From positions 372,001 through 436,000 of the forward strand of contig JAPDFW010000065.1 of the NCBI GenBank assembly GCA_028826165.1: DNA of 64,000 bases. The letters run 5' to 3'. How positions within the stretch are numbered: the stretch's first letter is position 1; every line of letters starts with the position of its first letter. Below, one piece after another: positions 1-11,320 of this stretch. The notes under the pieces were generated by a model. That model had not been told where the DNA came from, did not search any database, and was given only the letters and a program-made list of their open reading frames with translations. Source of the stretch: Anaeramoeba ignava. Its lineage: Eukaryota; Metamonada; Anaeramoebidae. A program made the translations under genes and the position numbers.

Positions 1-112
1 CAATAATTTCTTGATTTTGAAAAAATTCATCTGAATGAATATAACCTGGTGAGAAAATTGAAATTACCCGAATTATTATAAAAAATTTATAAAGAAATCT
101 TCCAATTTTCAT
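1..112 (-). CDS. GPI mannosyltransferase 4-like (PIGZ/SMP3, GT22 family), N-terminal fragment
   Basis: The reverse strand starts at ATG 112-110 and stays open to the window edge (37 codons). A hydrophobic N-terminus is followed by SPGYIHSDEFFQNQEI. This matches the luminal signature at the start of GT22 dolichol-phosphate-mannose transferases (HPDE followed by a Gln), and the GY-x-HPDEFFQ context is closest to PIGZ/Smp3, which adds the fourth mannose to GPI precursors in the ER. Here Ser replaces the usual Pro of HPDE. Known for the family: an acidic residue in this loop is needed for catalysis. The rest of the gene lies outside the window. PIGB or ALG12 cannot be excluded from 37 residues. 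Confidence 0.62.
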   Translation of the reverse strand, partial: MKIGRFLYKFFIIIRVISIFSPGYIHSDEFFQNQEII

Positions 113-139
113 ATTCAAGAACATTTCAAAAATGAAATG

Positions 140-1140
140 AAAAAAAATGAAAACAAAATAAAAAATTTAAATAAAGAATAATAAATAATTAAATTTGAAA
201 TTAATTTTATTTTATATTTTATCAACTTTTCTTTATTTAAAATAATCTAAAATTATTCCCAAAAATTAAATAAATTTGATAAAATATTTTAATTAAATTT
301 ATTTCAAAATTTAAATAAAGAATAATAAATAATTAACTTTGAAATTAATTTTAATTTATATTTTATCAATTTTCTTTATTTAAATTAATCTAAAATTATT
401 CTTAAAAATTAAATAAAATTAATAAAATATTTTAATAAATTTGTTTCAAAATTTAAATAAACAATAATAAATAATTAAATTTGAAATTAATTTTAATTTT
501 ATATTTTATTAACTTTTCTTTATTTAAAATAATCTAAAATTATTCCCAAAAATTAAATAAATTTGATAAAATATTTTAATAAATTTGTTTCAAAATTTAA
601 ATAAAGAATAATAAATAATTAACTTTGAAATTAATTTTAATTTTATATTTTATTAACTTTTCTTTATTTAAAATAATATAAAATTATTCCCAATAATTAA
701 ATAAAATTAATAAAATATTTTAATAAATTTATTTCAAAATTTAAATAAACAATAATAAAATAATTAACTTTGAAATTAATTTTATTTTATATTTTATCAA
801 CTTTTCTTTTATTTAAAATAATCTAAAATTATTCCCAAAAATTAAATAAATTTAATAAAATATCTTAATAAATTTGTTTCAAAATTTAAATAAAAATAAT
901 AATTAATTAAATTTGAAATTAATTTTATTTTATATTTTATCAACTTTTCTTTATTTAAAATAATCTAAAATTATTCCCAAAAATTAAATAAAATTAATAA
1001 AATATTTTAATAAATTTGTTTCAAAATTTAAATAAAAACAATAATAATTAATTAAATTTGAAATTAATTTTAATTTATATTTTATTAATAATTTCTTTAT
1101 TTAAATTAATCTAAAATTATTCCCAATAATTAAATAAAAT
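140..1140. repeat. Tandem array 1, about 144-bp period, seven copies
   Basis: An intergenic AT-rich array lies between the PIGZ-like start and BTB-TLDc locus A. The marker ATTATTCCCAAAAATTAAA (with small variants) recurs at about 252, 396, 539, 683, 828, 970 and 1116, a spacing of 142-146 bp. No open frame was seen. The part at 1160-1650 is a reverse-complement relative of the 3' flanks of loci D and E. Confidence 0.9.
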
Positions 1141-1648
1141 TGAAAAGAAATTGAAATATTTTAATAAAGATAAAAATTGAAATTTAATAATTTTTAACTT
1201 GGATTTAATTTAAATTAAATTTATTTTAAATTGAATTAATATTTTTATTTATTAAATTAATATTTTTGATTATTTATTATTTCAATTTTAATTATAATAA
1301 AATATATTGAAAATAAATTTTTAAATTGGAAAATTGTTTTGTTTTAAATATTTCTTGATTTAATGAATTTTTAATAATAAATTATAATTGAATTCTTTAT
1401 TAATTCATCTAATAATAAAGAATATAAATTTAATTATTATTAATTTCTATTTTCAATTTTTATTTTGGTTTATTAACTTCAAAACATAATTTCTTCCTAT
1501 TTAATCATATTTTTAATAATATTTTTAATTTAAAATTAAATTATTTAAAATTGGATTTGTTTTTTATTTATTAATTTGAATAATTTTATTTAATTAAAAG
1601 TAAATTAAAATTGAATTGAATTTTGAAAGAAAAAATGAAAAATAATTT

Positions 1649-3488
1649 TTAAATGAAATAAGTTTCAATTTCATCAACTGTCCATTCATTATTAGAACCA
1701 GCTAAATAACTTTGATCTGCATTTGAATTTGGTTCAATTCCTTTAGGATTAGTATATTTGTAACCACAACTTGTTACAAAAGGTGAAAAATCAGAATTTA
1801 ACCAAATTCCTCCACTTCTTCCAAAACATGGACCTCTATCTAAACTATAATAAATTGCAAATTGTTCTTGTCCTTGTTTGATTGGAAATTTCTCTGGTTT
1901 TCTATTTCCTTTATTATTTCTTAATGAAAAGAGGAATGCATTTGAATCCTGTATATCTCCCCGAACTTTCTTTCTATCTTCATTTCTCCATTTTGATTTA
2001 TCAGTTGTAAATCCAACTTGAGTAAATCCTCCAAAAATATAATTTTCTTTTGTTTTGATAATAATTAATGTTTTTCCTTTATTATCACAAATTGAATGCC
2101 ATTTATTACAATCAAATCCATCTTTTTTTGTTGAAAATCCTTTTTTCATTTTAGAAAAAAATTCATTATCATTTATCCATTCTTTTAATTTCTTAAGATA
2201 TTCAATATCTTTGATAATTTCTGAATCTGAAAAAATATTCAATAATTTCTTTTCATTTTGATTTGATTTCTTAATTGATAATTTAAGATTTTGTATTTCC
2301 TTATCTTTTTGTTTGAGAATATTATCTTTCTTCTCATTTTCTGATTTTAGATTTTGAATATCTTTTTGTTTTTTCACATTTTCTAATTTTAAATTTTGAT
2401 TTTCTTTTATTGAATTCTCAATTTCCTTTGCTTTTTTTTCATTTTCTAATTTTAGATTTTGAATATTTTTCTTTATTATCAATTTCCTCTTTTTGGATTT
2501 GATTTTCTGATTCAAATGATTTGATTTTTTTTATCTTCTTTTTAATTTTCTTTTCATTTTCTTTAATTTTTGTTTGATTTTCTTGATCTTGAATTTGAAA
2601 AATAGTTTTTTGAATATCAACTAAAAAAGATTTAGGAAGAAAAAAATCAAATTGTTTTAATTTATAAAAATCTTGTTTTGGAATTGAATCTTTATCAAAT
2701 AATGAAAAAAAAGAATGAAATAATCTTTTCTTTTCAATTTCTTTTTCTTTCTTTCCTTTTAATCTTTGATTTCTTTTTTCAATCCAATTATTTAAAAATT
2801 GAAAAAAATCAAATTGAAAAATTTCTTTTTTTTCTTGTTTAAATTGAATAAATTTGATAATTTCTTCTTTAGTTAAATTGAATAAATTCTCATTATTCTG
2901 AATTTGGGAAAAATTTTGATTTATTAATTCAAAACATTTTATTTCAATTTCATTTGAATTCAAATTTCGATTTTGGAATAAAAATAGGAAAAAATTTGAA
3001 TAATTAATTGAATTTAAAATTTTTTTTTGAATAAATTCTTTCAATAAATTTAATTTAAAATAAATTGAAATTTCCAATAATTGAATAAGATTTTCTTGAT
3101 TCTCAAAAGAAATATTTCCATAATAAATATAACTCAAAATTGATTCCATTTCTTTTTTATTAAATTGATTTAAAGAAATAGAAAGAGATTCTTGCCTTAA
3201 AAACTTATTAAAAAAAGGAGATCTTGAAGATAAAATTGATTTATGAACTTTAATTTCAAAAGGATTTGATTTATTCTCAACAAAAATTGAAAAATCTTTA
3301 AATGAATTTTCTTTTAAAAGGTTTGAATAATCTTCAATTAAATTTTTTGTTACTTTTTTTTCTAAATTTTTCATTTCATTTGCATTTTCATTTTGATTTG
3401 CATTTTCAATTTGATTTTCATTTTCATTTTGATTTTCAATTTGATTTTCATTTTCAATTTGGTTATTATTATTATTATTATTATCCAT
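1649..3488 (-). CDS. BTB-BACK-coiled-coil-TLDc protein, locus A, one frameshift
   Basis: The gene reads from ATG 3488 as an N-rich start, BTB (KVHKSILSSRSPFF), BACK-like helices and a Lys/Glu coiled coil. That frame stops at 2439. The reading continues in another frame to 1649 with more coiled coil and a complete TLDc domain ending YLAGSNNEWTVDEIETYFI. Against locus D, two bases are missing near 2464-2472 (GAATATTTTTC versus GAATATTCTTTTC); restoring the frame gives the layout of intact locus B. BTB modules dimerise and often recruit CUL3; TLDc occurs in oxidation-resistance and V-ATPase-binding proteins. The exact role is unknown. The BTB half is nearly identical to B, but the TLDc half is the type seen in D and E. 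It may be a recent pseudogene or carry a sequence error. Confidence 0.85.
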
Positions 3489-3540
3489 TTTGTTTTTTGT
3501 TTTTGTTTTTTGTTTTTTGTTTTTTTGTTGTTTATTAAAA

Positions 3541-3558
3541 AAAAAGGAAAAAAATGAA
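3541..3558 (-). promoter_or_regulatory. T-rich upstream element of locus A
   Basis: The reverse strand reads TTCATTTTTTTCCTTTTT about 55 bases before the locus A start. The same core stands upstream of many genes here (B, C, D, ENY2, and looser copies elsewhere). A role as core promoter is inferred from position and recurrence only. Confidence 0.4.
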
Positions 3559-3658
3559 TTTTTTAATTTTCCGAATTTTTATTTAATTTTTTTATTTTAA
3601 TTTAAATTTAAATCTTTTTTCCTTTTTAGATTTTTTTGTTTTTGCTTTTTTTTTTAAA

Positions 3659-5452
3659 TTAAATGAAATAAGTTTCAATTTCATCAACTGTCCAATCTGA
3701 ATAAGAACCAGCTAAATAACTTTTTGCTTCATTTGTATCATGTTTTAATCCATTTGGAAGTTTATATGTTGCTCCAAAATCTGTATGTCCTTTATGTAAA
3801 TCACTCGAAATAAGAATATCAGTACAATATTGATTTCTATGATCACCAAATCTTGGACCATTACTTGAAACGTAACGAATTGCATAATCTTCACGATTTT
3901 CTTGAATTTCAAATTTTTGAGGTAAATCATTTTTTGGATTTTTTAAACTGAAAATAAATGCATTTGAATCTTTAATATATCGATTTGAACCTGATTTAAA
4001 TCCAACTTGAGTAAATCCTCCAAAAATATAATTATCTGTTGTTTTGATAATAATTAATGTTTTTCCTTTATTATCACAAATTGAATGCCATTTATTTCCT
4101 GTAAATCCATCTTTTTTTGCTGAAAATCCTTTTTTCATTTTAGAAAAAAATTCATTATCATTTATCCATTCTTGTAATTTTAGAACATATTCAATTTCTT
4201 GAATTATTGAATCTGGAAACATATTCAATAATTTCTTTTCATTTTGATTTGATTTCTCAATTGATAATTTAAGATTTTGTATTTCTTCATCTTTTTGTTT
4301 GAGAATATTATCTTTCTTCTCATTTTCTGATTTTAGATTTTGAATATCTTTTTTTTGTTTCTCAATTTCTTGTTTTTGTTTTTGATTTTCAGATTTGAAA
4401 GATGAAATTTTTTTGTCTCTTCTTTGGATCTTCTTGTCTCTCCTTTGAATTTTCTTTTCTTGTTTCTTATTTGCCCGAATCATTTTTTTTGGGATTTTCT
4501 TTTCTTTATTATCAATTTCTTCTTTTTGGATTTGATTTTCTTTTTGATTATCTTGAATAACTTTGTTTTGAATATCAACTAAAAAAGAATTGGGAAGAAA
4601 AAAATCAAATTGTTTTAATTTATAAAAATCTTGTTTTGGAATTGAATCTTTATCAAATAATGAAAAAAAAGAATGAAATAATCTTTTCTTTTCTTTTTCT
4701 TTTTCTTTCTTTCCTTTTAATCTTTCATTTCTTTTTTCAATCCAATTATTTAAAAATTGAAAAAAATCAAATTGAAAAATTTCTTTTTTTTCTTGTTTAA
4801 ATTGAATAAATTTGATAATTTCTTCTTTAGTTAAATTGAATAAGTTCTCATTATTCTGAATTTGGGAAAAATTTTGATTTATTAATTCAAAACATTTTAT
4901 TTCAATTTCATTTGAATTTAAATTTCGATTTTGGAATAAAAATTGGAAAAAATTTGAATAATTAATTGAATTTAAAATTTTTTTTTGAATAAATTCTTTC
5001 AATAAATTTAATTTAAAATAAATTGAAATTTCTAATAATTGGATAAGATTTTCTTGATTCTCAAAAGAAATATTTCCATAATAAATATAACTCAAAATTG
5101 ATTCCATTTCTTTTTTATTAAATTGATTTAAAAAAATTTTATCAATCTCATTTCGTTCTTTTAAAAACTTATTAAAAAAAGGAGATCTCGAAGATAAAAT
5201 TGATTTATGAACTTTAATTTCAAAAGGATTTGATTTATTCTCAACAAAAATTGAAAAATCTTTAAATGAATTTTCTTTTAAAAGGTTTGAATAATCTTTA
5301 ATTAAATTTTTTGTTACTTTTTTTTCTAAATTTTTCATTTCATTTTCATTTTCATTTTGATTTGCATTTTCAATTTGATTTTCATTTTGATTTTCAATTT
5401 GATTTTGATTTTGATTTGCATTTTCAATTTGGTTATTATTATTATTATCCAT
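3659..5452 (-). CDS. BTB-BACK-coiled-coil-TLDc protein, locus B (intact, 597 aa)
   Basis: One uninterrupted frame. Residues 1-40 are Asn/Gln/Glu-rich. BTB spans about 55-165 (EIKVHKSILSSRSPFFNKF, then SILSYIYYGNI), BACK-like helices about 170-290, a Lys/Glu/Gln coiled coil about 330-425, and TLDc about 440-597 (GKTLIIIKTTDNYIFGGFTQ, NAFIFSL, GPRFGDH, SYLAGSYSDWTVDEIETYFI). Family knowledge suggests a substrate adaptor or scaffold, with BTB for dimerisation or CUL3 binding and TLDc for protein binding; no enzyme motif is seen. It is a tandem neighbour of A with a near-identical N-terminal half, but its TLDc half resembles loci C and F. It is divergently paired with UAP1 across about 105 bp. 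Confidence 0.9.
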   Translation of the reverse strand: MDNNNNNQIENANQNQNQIENQNENQIENANQNENENEMKNLEKKVTKNLIKDYSNLLKENSFKDFSIFVENKSNPFEIKVHKSILSSRSPFFNKFLKERNEIDKIFLNQFNKKEMESILSYIYYGNISFENQENLIQLLEISIYFKLNLLKEFIQKKILNSINYSNFFQFLFQNRNLNSNEIEIKCFELINQNFSQIQNNENLFNLTKEEIIKFIQFKQEKKEIFQFDFFQFLNNWIEKRNERLKGKKEKEKEKKRLFHSFFSLFDKDSIPKQDFYKLKQFDFFLPNSFLVDIQNKVIQDNQKENQIQKEEIDNKEKKIPKKMIRANKKQEKKIQRRDKKIQRRDKKISSFKSENQKQKQEIEKQKKDIQNLKSENEKKDNILKQKDEEIQNLKLSIEKSNQNEKKLLNMFPDSIIQEIEYVLKLQEWINDNEFFSKMKKGFSAKKDGFTGNKWHSICDNKGKTLIIIKTTDNYIFGGFTQVGFKSGSNRYIKDSNAFIFSLKNPKNDLPQKFEIQENREDYAIRYVSSNGPRFGDHRNQYCTDILISSDLHKGHTDFGATYKLPNGLKHDTNEAKSYLAGSYSDWTVDEIETYFI

Positions 5453-5490
5453 TTTGTTTTTTGTTTTTGTTTTTTGTGTTTTTGTTTTTT

Positions 5491-5548
5491 AAAAAAAAAG
5501 GAAAAAAAATGAAAAAAATGAAAAATTTTAAATTCATTTTTTTTTTGT
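5491..5548. promoter_or_regulatory. Divergent promoter region between locus B and UAP1
   Basis: On the reverse strand 5491-5513 reads TTC followed by an AT-rich T-run with CC, the same motif as upstream of A, C and D, facing locus B. About 15 bases further, ATTCATTTTTTTTTTG faces UAP1, ending about 10 bases before its ATG. The two start codons are 105 bp apart. Promoter function is inferred. Confidence 0.4.
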
Positions 5549-5557
5549 TGTTTAAAA

Positions 5558-7641
5558 ATGGAACAAGATTTAAAACAAAAATTTATTAATCATTCTCAAC
5601 AACATCTTTTTGATTTTTTTAATGAATTAAATGAAGAAGAAAAAAAAAATTTTATTTCTCAATTAAAACAAATTGATTTTGAAGAAATAGATCGGATTTT
5701 TGAAACTTTTTCAGAAAATACACAAAGTAAATTTAATCAGAAAAGTTTTTACATTTGGAAAAAAAAAAGAAATTAAAAAAAATATATAAAAAAAAAATGG
5801 TAAATTTGACTTGAAAAAAATTTTAATTGAAAATTTTTTTTTTGATTAAATTTTTATTAAAAGAAAATATTCAATCACTTCAAAATCTTTTGGAACCAAT
5901 TCCAAATATTGAGAAAGTTTCAACTATGAGTTTAAAAAGACAACAAGATTTATTTGATTTGGGTTTAAAAGCTATTCAAAAAGGTGAAGTTTGTTGTATT
6001 GCTCTTGCTGGTGGTCAAGTAAATCAACATTAAAATGAACTTAGAAATTAAAATTATAATTAAATTTGAATTTGAATTTGAAATTAAATTTAAAATTCAT
6101 TTTGAAATTAAAATTAAAATTAAAATTCATTTTGAAATTAAAATTAAAATTAAAATTCATTTTGAAATTAAAATTAAAATTAAAATTCATTTTGAAATTA
6201 AAATTAAAATCAAAAATTAAAATTGAAATTAAAATTAAAATTAAAATTCATTTTGAAATTAAAATTAAAAAATTGAAATTAAAATTAAAATTAAAATTAA
6301 AATTAAAATTAAAATTAAAATTAAAATTAAAATTAAAATTAAAATTAAAATTAAAATTGAAATTAAAATTCATTTTGAAATTAAAATTAAAATTGAAATT
6401 AAAATTAAAATTAAAATTCATTTATAAAATTCATTTTGAAATTAAAATTAAAATTCATTTATAAAATTCATTTATAAAATTCATTTATAAAATTCATTTA
6501 TAAAATTCATTTATAAAATTCATTTTGAAATTAAAAGGGAACAAGACTCGGATTTGATCACCCAAAAGGAACATTAAATATCGAAATGCCATCACAAAAA
6601 AGTTTATTTGAAATGCAAGCAGAACAACTTTTAAAACTACAATCAATGGCGAAAAAAGAAGAAGCAAAAACACCAACAATTCCATGGTACATTTTAACAA
6701 GCGATTCAACACACGAAGAAACAGTGAAATTTTTTGAAGAAAATTCCCATTTCGGAATTGGAAAGGAAAACATCACATTTTTCGAACAAGGAAAACTACC
6801 AGGATTTAATTCATTAGAAGAGAAAAAAATAATATTAACAAACAAAGGAGAAATATCATTTTCACCCAACGGAAATGGGGGTATTTATAAAGCAATCAAA
6901 GACTCAGGAGTTCTTGAAAAAATGTCAAGAAAAAACATCAAATATATTCATGTTTATTCGGTTGATAATTGCCTTATCAAAATGGCAGATCCTGTTTTCA
7001 CAGGTTATTGTATTGAGGAAAAAGCAGAATGTGGAGCAAAAGTGGTCGCCAAACTTCATGCAAATGAACGTGTTGGAGTTCTTTGCAACAAAGAAGAACA
7101 TGTTCATGTTATTGAATATTCAGAAATTGGCAAGGAAAAATCTGAAATGAAGGATAAAAATGGCGATTTACTATTTAATTCTGCAAATATTTGCAACCAT
7201 TTATTCACGTTTGATTTTCTTAAGAAAATTTGTCTTGATTACTACTCAAAAATGCCTTATCATAAGGTTCAACGAATGGTTAATGGATTGAAAGACGGAA
7301 TTATTCAGCCATTTATTGCAATTAAATTTGAACAGTTTATTTTTGATGTTTTTCCGTTTGCAAAAAGTTTTGCTGTTTTGCAAGTTGAAAGAGAAAATGA
7401 ATTTTCCCCAATTAAAAACAAAACTGGAAATGATTCAATCGAAACTGCAAAAATTGCCATCTCCTCTTTGAATACAAAATTGGTTCAACAAGCTGGTGGT
7501 TTTATCGACTCTTCAAATTCAAATTTATTCGAGATTTCTCCTCTTGTTTCTTATAATGGAGAAAATTTACAAAATTTTGTTAAAGGAAAAACGTTCAAAC
7601 TTCCTTTTTATTTAAATTTAGATGCAATTCAACAAAATTAA
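5558..7641 (+). CDS. UAP1: UDP-N-acetylglucosamine pyrophosphorylase, 3 exons, 475 aa
   Basis: It makes UDP-GlcNAc from UTP and GlcNAc-1-phosphate in the cytosol, feeding GPI anchors, N-glycans and chitin-type polymers. Exons are 5558-5726, 5864-6018 and 6538-7641; introns are GT-AG and the phases fit (169+155+1104 nt). Exon 1 carries the N-terminal helix typical of UAP1 (QQHLFDFFNELNEEEKKNF). The nucleotide-binding signature LAGGQ-GTRLGFDHPKG is split by intron 2 between Gln and Gly. Further family blocks follow: NGNGGIYKA, HVYSVDN, ADPVFTGYC, CGAKVV, LLFNSANICNH, FVFDVFPFAK-like (FIFDVFPFAK), REDEFSPLKN-like (RENEFSPIKN) and AGGFID. The 475-residue length is normal for the family. The splice sites are my inference from frame and homology. 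Confidence 0.95.
6019..6537. repeat. Microsatellite-filled intron 2 of UAP1
   Basis: The 519-nt intron runs from GTAAATCAAC to TTGAAATTAAAAG. It consists almost wholly of AAAATT units, ATTCATTTTGAAATT units and, at the end, ATTCATTTATAAA units. The sense strand of the repeat part has no GT and no AG. Adjacent intron 1 is only 137 nt and has no such array. Confidence 0.88.
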
Positions 7642-7779
7642 TTCTAAAAAAAAAAAGTGGAACAAAATTGAACAAAATTAAACTAAATTCATTCTTTTTT
7701 TTTCTTTAAAATTTTTTTTTTTCTCATTTCATAAATTTTCATTTTTTTTCTTTTTTCTTTTTTAATTAAAATAATCGAA

Positions 7780-9444
7780 ATGGATCCTATAATTCAAAAA
7801 CTCCAATCAAATGATTCAAATTTTATTAAATCAATTTTTATTCTTTCTCAAGTTAATCAAGAAAAAATCAACTTAATTTCACTTTCTTTAAAAAATAATC
7901 AAGTTCTAAAAGACTTGACAATACAAGAAATTAGCGTTAAATATTTCCATTTCATTTCAAAAGCTGTTGAAAAAAACAAATCAATAAAAAAACTCAATAT
8001 TTCACACAATAATTTTGGAGAAAAAGGCGCAAATGATATCAAAAAAATCATAGAAAATAACAAAGAAATTATTGAACTAAATATTGGATTCAATTCATTT
8101 GAAACAAAATCAATTGAAATTATTTGTGAAGGATTAAAACAAAATTCGACTTTGAAGAAAATCGATTTTTCTTACAATTCAATTGATGATGAAGGAATCA
8201 AATGCATTTCAGAAACGCTGAAAATCAACCAAAATTTAACATCAATAAATCTTAAAGGAAATTCAATGAAGGAAATGGGATTGAAATATTTATCTGAATG
8301 TTTGTGCTTGAATTCAACTCTGACTGAGTTGGATATTTCATATAATAAAACTGAAGGGAATTTTTTGGCAGATTTCCTCGATTCTCTTTCGCAGAATTCT
8401 GTTTTGCAAAGACTGAATATTGGATCAAATCAAATTCATCCAAAAGAAGGAAAAATAATTGGAGAAAAATTAATCAATATTAAATCACTTACTCATCTCG
8501 ATATCTCCAAAAATGAGATTGAAGACATTGCAATTGTTTCCATATCGGAATCTTTGCAAAAAACCCGCAATATAACACACTTGAATATTGCAAACACATC
8601 ATACACTCAAATGGGATTGGATCATCTTATTCAAATGCTGAAGAAAAATTTATTTATCCAAAATATTCAATTGACCCAAAGTGATCCATATGTGAAATAT
8701 AAGCTCTCAATAAATAAGCAATTCAACGACCCCTTTATTCAAGACATGGCAAGACTGTTTGAAAGAAGAGAACTCTGTGATATTGAGATCACAACCAAAA
8801 CAGGTTGCATCTCAGTTCACAAGAGTATTATGCTCTCCAGAATCGGAGAACATTGTCTCAAAAGATTGTCGCTAATATCCTATAAATACCCCAAAAATGA
8901 AGTTTACAATCTTCTTTTCTGGATATATACAGGCTTTGTTCCTGATGAGTCTTTAGTTCAATCTTTTTCTGACATTCTAAACGAGATTGAATATCAAGTT
9001 TCCAAATTTGAAAAAAAATCAAAAAAAAATGGATTAAAAAAAGATTTCAAAAAATTATATAAAAATTTCATCCCAAATGATTTTTCTATCGTTTTGGAAA
9101 CAGGAAAAGAGATCAAATGCCACAAATCGATTCTGATTGCAAGGAGCGACTTGTTTAGAGGAATGCTCATTAACGTAATTGATCCCTCAAATAAAGTTCA
9201 TGAATATCGGAATTCTTCTTTTTCTTCTATCAAATCTATTATTAAATATTTTTATTTGGATAAACTTAAACATGATATTTCTTTTCAGGCTCGAAAGGAA
9301 TTGGATGATGCTGCTGAATTCTATCAAATGTATTCAGATCTCAATTTTAATAAACTTTTGAAAAAATTTGATTTAAAAAATTTATCAAAAAAAAAGCAAA
9401 ATCGAAAAAATCTAAAAAGGAAAAAAGATTTAAAATTAAATTAA
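7780..9444 (+). CDS. Leucine-rich-repeat protein with two C-terminal BTB-like domains (554 aa)
   Basis: One open frame. Residues about 40-300 form ribonuclease-inhibitor-type LRRs of about 28 residues (KKLNISHNNFGEKGANDIKK, KKIDFSYNSIDDEGIKCISE, THLDISKNEIEDIA). A first BTB-like module lies near 325-400 (CDIEITTKTG, SVHKSIMLSR) and a second near 425-515 (DFSIVLETGKEIKCHKSILI, SDLFRGML). The tail from about 530 is strongly basic. LRR plus BTB suggests an adaptor that recognises a partner through the LRRs; the function is not known. The tandem BTB arrangement recalls RhoBTB-type double-BTB proteins, but no GTPase is present. The body of the gene is less AT-rich than the BTB-TLDc loci. Confidence 0.82.
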   Translation: MDPIIQKLQSNDSNFIKSIFILSQVNQEKINLISLSLKNNQVLKDLTIQEISVKYFHFISKAVEKNKSIKKLNISHNNFGEKGANDIKKIIENNKEIIELNIGFNSFETKSIEIICEGLKQNSTLKKIDFSYNSIDDEGIKCISETLKINQNLTSINLKGNSMKEMGLKYLSECLCLNSTLTELDISYNKTEGNFLADFLDSLSQNSVLQRLNIGSNQIHPKEGKIIGEKLINIKSLTHLDISKNEIEDIAIVSISESLQKTRNITHLNIANTSYTQMGLDHLIQMLKKNLFIQNIQLTQSDPYVKYKLSINKQFNDPFIQDMARLFERRELCDIEITTKTGCISVHKSIMLSRIGEHCLKRLSLISYKYPKNEVYNLLFWIYTGFVPDESLVQSFSDILNEIEYQVSKFEKKSKKNGLKKDFKKLYKNFIPNDFSIVLETGKEIKCHKSILIARSDLFRGMLINVIDPSNKVHEYRNSSFSSIKSIIKYFYLDKLKHDISFQARKELDDAAEFYQMYSDLNFNKLLKKFDLKNLSKKKQNRKNLKRKKDLKLN

Positions 9445-9481
9445 ATATAAAAATTAAATAAAAATTCGGAAAATTAAAAAA

Positions 9482-9503
9482 TTCATTTTTTTCCTTTTTT
9501 TTT
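9482..9503 (+). promoter_or_regulatory. T-rich upstream element of locus C
   Basis: TTCATTTTTTTCC followed by a T-run lies about 80 bases before the ATG of locus C. Between it and the ATG is an ACAAAAAACAAAAACAC-type leader shared with loci A, B and D, so this leader has been duplicated with the genes. Promoter function is inferred. Confidence 0.4.
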
Positions 9504-9578
9504 AATAAACAAAAACACAAAACAAAAAACAAAAAACAAAAACACAAAACAAAAAACAAAACAAAAACACAAAACAAA

Positions 9579-11214
9579 ATGGATAATAATAATAATAACC
9601 AAATTGAAATTGAAAATGAAAACAAAATTGAAAATGAAAATGAAAATGATAAAATTTTTAATCAAAAATTACTTCAAGATTATCAAAAATTAATGCAAAA
9701 TAAAAATGAATCAGATTTTGTAATAAAAACAGGAAAAGATTCTTTTGAATTTTATTCTCATAAATTAATTTTAATTTCTCGTTCTCCTTATTTTTCTCTT
9801 CTTTTAAAAGAAAAAAATATAAATCAAATTTCATTTCCTCAATTTAAAAAAGAAAATATGGAACAAATTTTAAAATATATTTATTCAAGTCAAATTGAAA
9901 TTAAAAAAGAAAATTTAATTGATTTATTAATAATTTCAAATAAATTCCAATTAAATTTACTTTATAATTATATTGAAAATCAAATTATTAAAATTATTAA
10001 TGAAGAAAATGTTTTTAATATTTTATTATCAAATCGAAAAATTAAATCAATAAAATTAGAAAAAGAATGTTTTAATTTTATTAATAATAATCTTTCTAAA
10101 ATAAATCAAATAAAAATTAATCAAATATTAAATCAAAAACAAATTAAAATATTAATTAATCAAATAATTGAAAAACAAACAGAAATTGGAATTGAAATTT
10201 TTAATATTATTAATAATTTCCAAAATCAAATTCAAAATAAAAAAGAAAAAAAGAAAATTATTAAAGAATTTGAAAAAATAATTCTAAATAAAAACATCAA
10301 AAAAGAAGATTTAAACAAAATCCAAAAATTATCATTTCATTCAAAATTATTTCTTACTTTTATTCAAAACCAAGAAATTGATCAAAAAAACAAAGAAATT
10401 GATCAAAAAAAACAAAGAAAATCAAGAACAAAAACAAGAAAATGAAAAACAAAAGCAAGAAATTAATCAAAAAAATAAAGAAAATCAAGAACAAAAACAA
10501 GAAAATGAAAAACAAAAGCAAGAAATTAATCAAAAAAATCAAGAAATTAATCAAATCAAACTAATTTATGAAGAAATGAAATCAATTTACGAAGAAAATA
10601 AATCAATTTATGAAGAAATGAAATCAAAATATGAAGAAAAGTTACAAAAAGCATTTTCAGATTCAGAAATTATCAAAGAAATTGAAATGATGAAGAAATT
10701 AAAAGAATGGATAAATGATGAATTCTTTTATAAAATGAAAAAAGGATTTTCAACAAAAAAAGATGGATTTACAGGAAATCAATGGCATTCAATTTGTGAT
10801 AATAAAGGAAAAACATTAATTATTATCAAAACAACAGATAATTATATTTTTGGAGGATTTACTCAAGTTGGATTTATTTCAGGTTCAGATCGATATATTA
10901 AAGATTCAAATGCATTTATTTTCAGTTTAAAAAATCCAAAAAATAATTTACCTCAAAAATTTGAAATTCAAGAAAATCGTGAAGATTATGCAATTAATTA
11001 TGATTCAAGTTATGGTCCAAGATTTGGTGATTATCATGGTCAATATAATACTGATATTCTTATTCAGAGTGATTTACATAAAGGAAGAACAGATTTTGGA
11101 GCAACATATAAACTTCCAAATGGATTAAAACATAAAACAGATGAAGCAAAAAGTTATTTAGCTGGTTCTTATTCAGATTGGAAAGTTGATGAACTTGAAA
11201 CTTATTTTATTTAA
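9579..11214 (+). CDS. BTB-coiled-coil-TLDc protein, locus C, one frameshift
   Basis: The first frame (9579-10445) gives an N/E-rich start, BTB (FYSHKLILISRSPYFSLLL, QILKYIYSSQI), BACK-like helices and the start of an I-D-Q-K-N-K-E coiled coil. The second frame (to 11214) gives the rest of the coiled coil and TLDc (KDGFTGNQWHSICDNKGKT, IFGGFTQVGF, SYLAGSYSDWKVDELETYFI). In the repeat GATCAAAAAAACAAAG the first copy has seven A and the next (10405-10412) has eight; one extra A explains the shift. The BTB half is nearly identical to locus F, and the TLDc half matches F and B. It is either recently broken or an assembly slip in a homopolymer. Confidence 0.85.
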
Positions 11215-11320
11215 TTTAAAAAAAAAAAGCAAAAACAAAGATGAGTAATTAAAAAGAAAAAATTATTAAAAATTATTAAAGATGATTTTTTTTTATTTTT
11301 TTTTATTTTTTAATTAATTA

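Noticed and set aside
6035-6464. Lys-Ile-rich open frames within the UAP1 gene
   Set aside because: They lie in intron 2; the exon junction Gln/Gly-Thr-Arg restores the conserved nucleotide-binding motif and phase.
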